A DNA stretch of 42,476 bases from Bifidobacterium breve. GTDB lineage: Bacteria; Actinomycetota; Actinomycetes; Nanopelagicales; Nanopelagicaceae. Of this stretch, positions 42,354 to 42,476 are shown in pieces. The stretch's first letter is position 1. The number at the start of each line of letters is the position of its first letter. A model generated the notes under the pieces. It did not search any database. It saw only the letters and a list, made by a program, of their open reading frames with translations, and was not told where the DNA came from. The translations under genes were made by a program, and so were the position numbers. The DNA lies in the NCBI GenBank assembly GCA_945873335.1, contig CAMCCH010000002.1, positions 1 to 42,476 of the forward strand. Direction: 5' to 3'.

Positions 42354-42476
42354 AGAGTTTACTTAGAATTTCATTGTTGAATCTGCGTGTCGTGTTGGGT
42401 GTAAGCCCTAGTAGTTCTACCTTTTTCCTATAAGAAGCACCTCCCGACGAGAACAATTACATTCGCTATCTGAGTA
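42354..42476. other. Noncoding right edge
   Basis: No gene start is visible in these 123 bases. A TATAAG hexamer at 42429-42434 could be a -10 for a gene beyond the edge, without a matching -35. No terminator after uppS is convincing. Confidence 0.3.

Overview
The window reads as a stretch of a streamlined, low-GC actinobacterial chromosome, most like the freshwater acI lineage (Nanopelagicales, e.g. Planktophila/Nanopelagicus). This assignment is inference. It rests on actinobacterial gene order and families (DUF501, DUF4307, DUF3817, a Glp/GlpR pair, the long TL5/CTC-type L25, Pmt), AT-leaning codon use, almost no spacer DNA, many 1-20 nt overlaps, and many probable leaderless starts. I see no rRNA, CRISPR array, insertion sequence or prophage.

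Layout. 1-3300: the 5' end of purU, an MMPL exporter divergent from a TetR regulator with a shared operator/promoter region, a 38-residue ORF and an FmdB zinc ribbon. 3391-6916: a CopC-like protein, a CopD-CtaG fusion and an acyl-CoA dehydrogenase, all overlapping. 6909-9828: 5-formyl-THF cyclo-ligase, a MoeA/gephyrin-like protein lacking its middle domain, a RimJ-type acetyltransferase and a three-segment membrane protein. From memory this matches the M. tuberculosis Rv0992c-Rv0996 order, which encodes the Glp-GlpR cell-division module; galU is missing. 9836-16224: pmt, rsmI, metG, tatD, rsmA and ispE, the mycobacterial order without rpfB. 16221-20663: MarR, tRNA-Gln, glmU, prs, rplY, pth. 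20665-31452: ppc facing away from mfd, then a SurA-like lipoprotein, mazG, eno, ftsB, DUF501 and ppx. 31449-34883: an alpha/beta hydrolase, an unusual class I tRNA-Leu(UAA), an FAD oxidoreductase and a Bax-inhibitor-1 protein with a strong terminator. 34882-39533: a drug-efflux island (two MFS exporters divergent from an ABC exporter) with a 17-bp symmetric operator. 39536-42353: greA, DUF4307, a 45-residue membrane protein, SURF1, DUF3817 and uppS.

How the parts connect. Most of the window is housekeeping: translation and RNA maturation, cell-envelope precursors, septation (Glp, GlpR, FtsB), repair, and respiration-chain assembly (CtaG and SURF1). The accessory content is three efflux systems, each beside a regulator or operator.

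The most notable observations are: (1) a Glp scaffold reduced to MoeA domains I, III and IV with the molybdenum-cofactor motifs eroded; (2) a recurrent -10 hexamer exactly 6 nt before many start codons, including a mirrored bidirectional leaderless promoter at 40417-40440; (3) a short-variable-loop tRNA with a UAA anticodon; (4) a CopC-like protein without its copper ligands.
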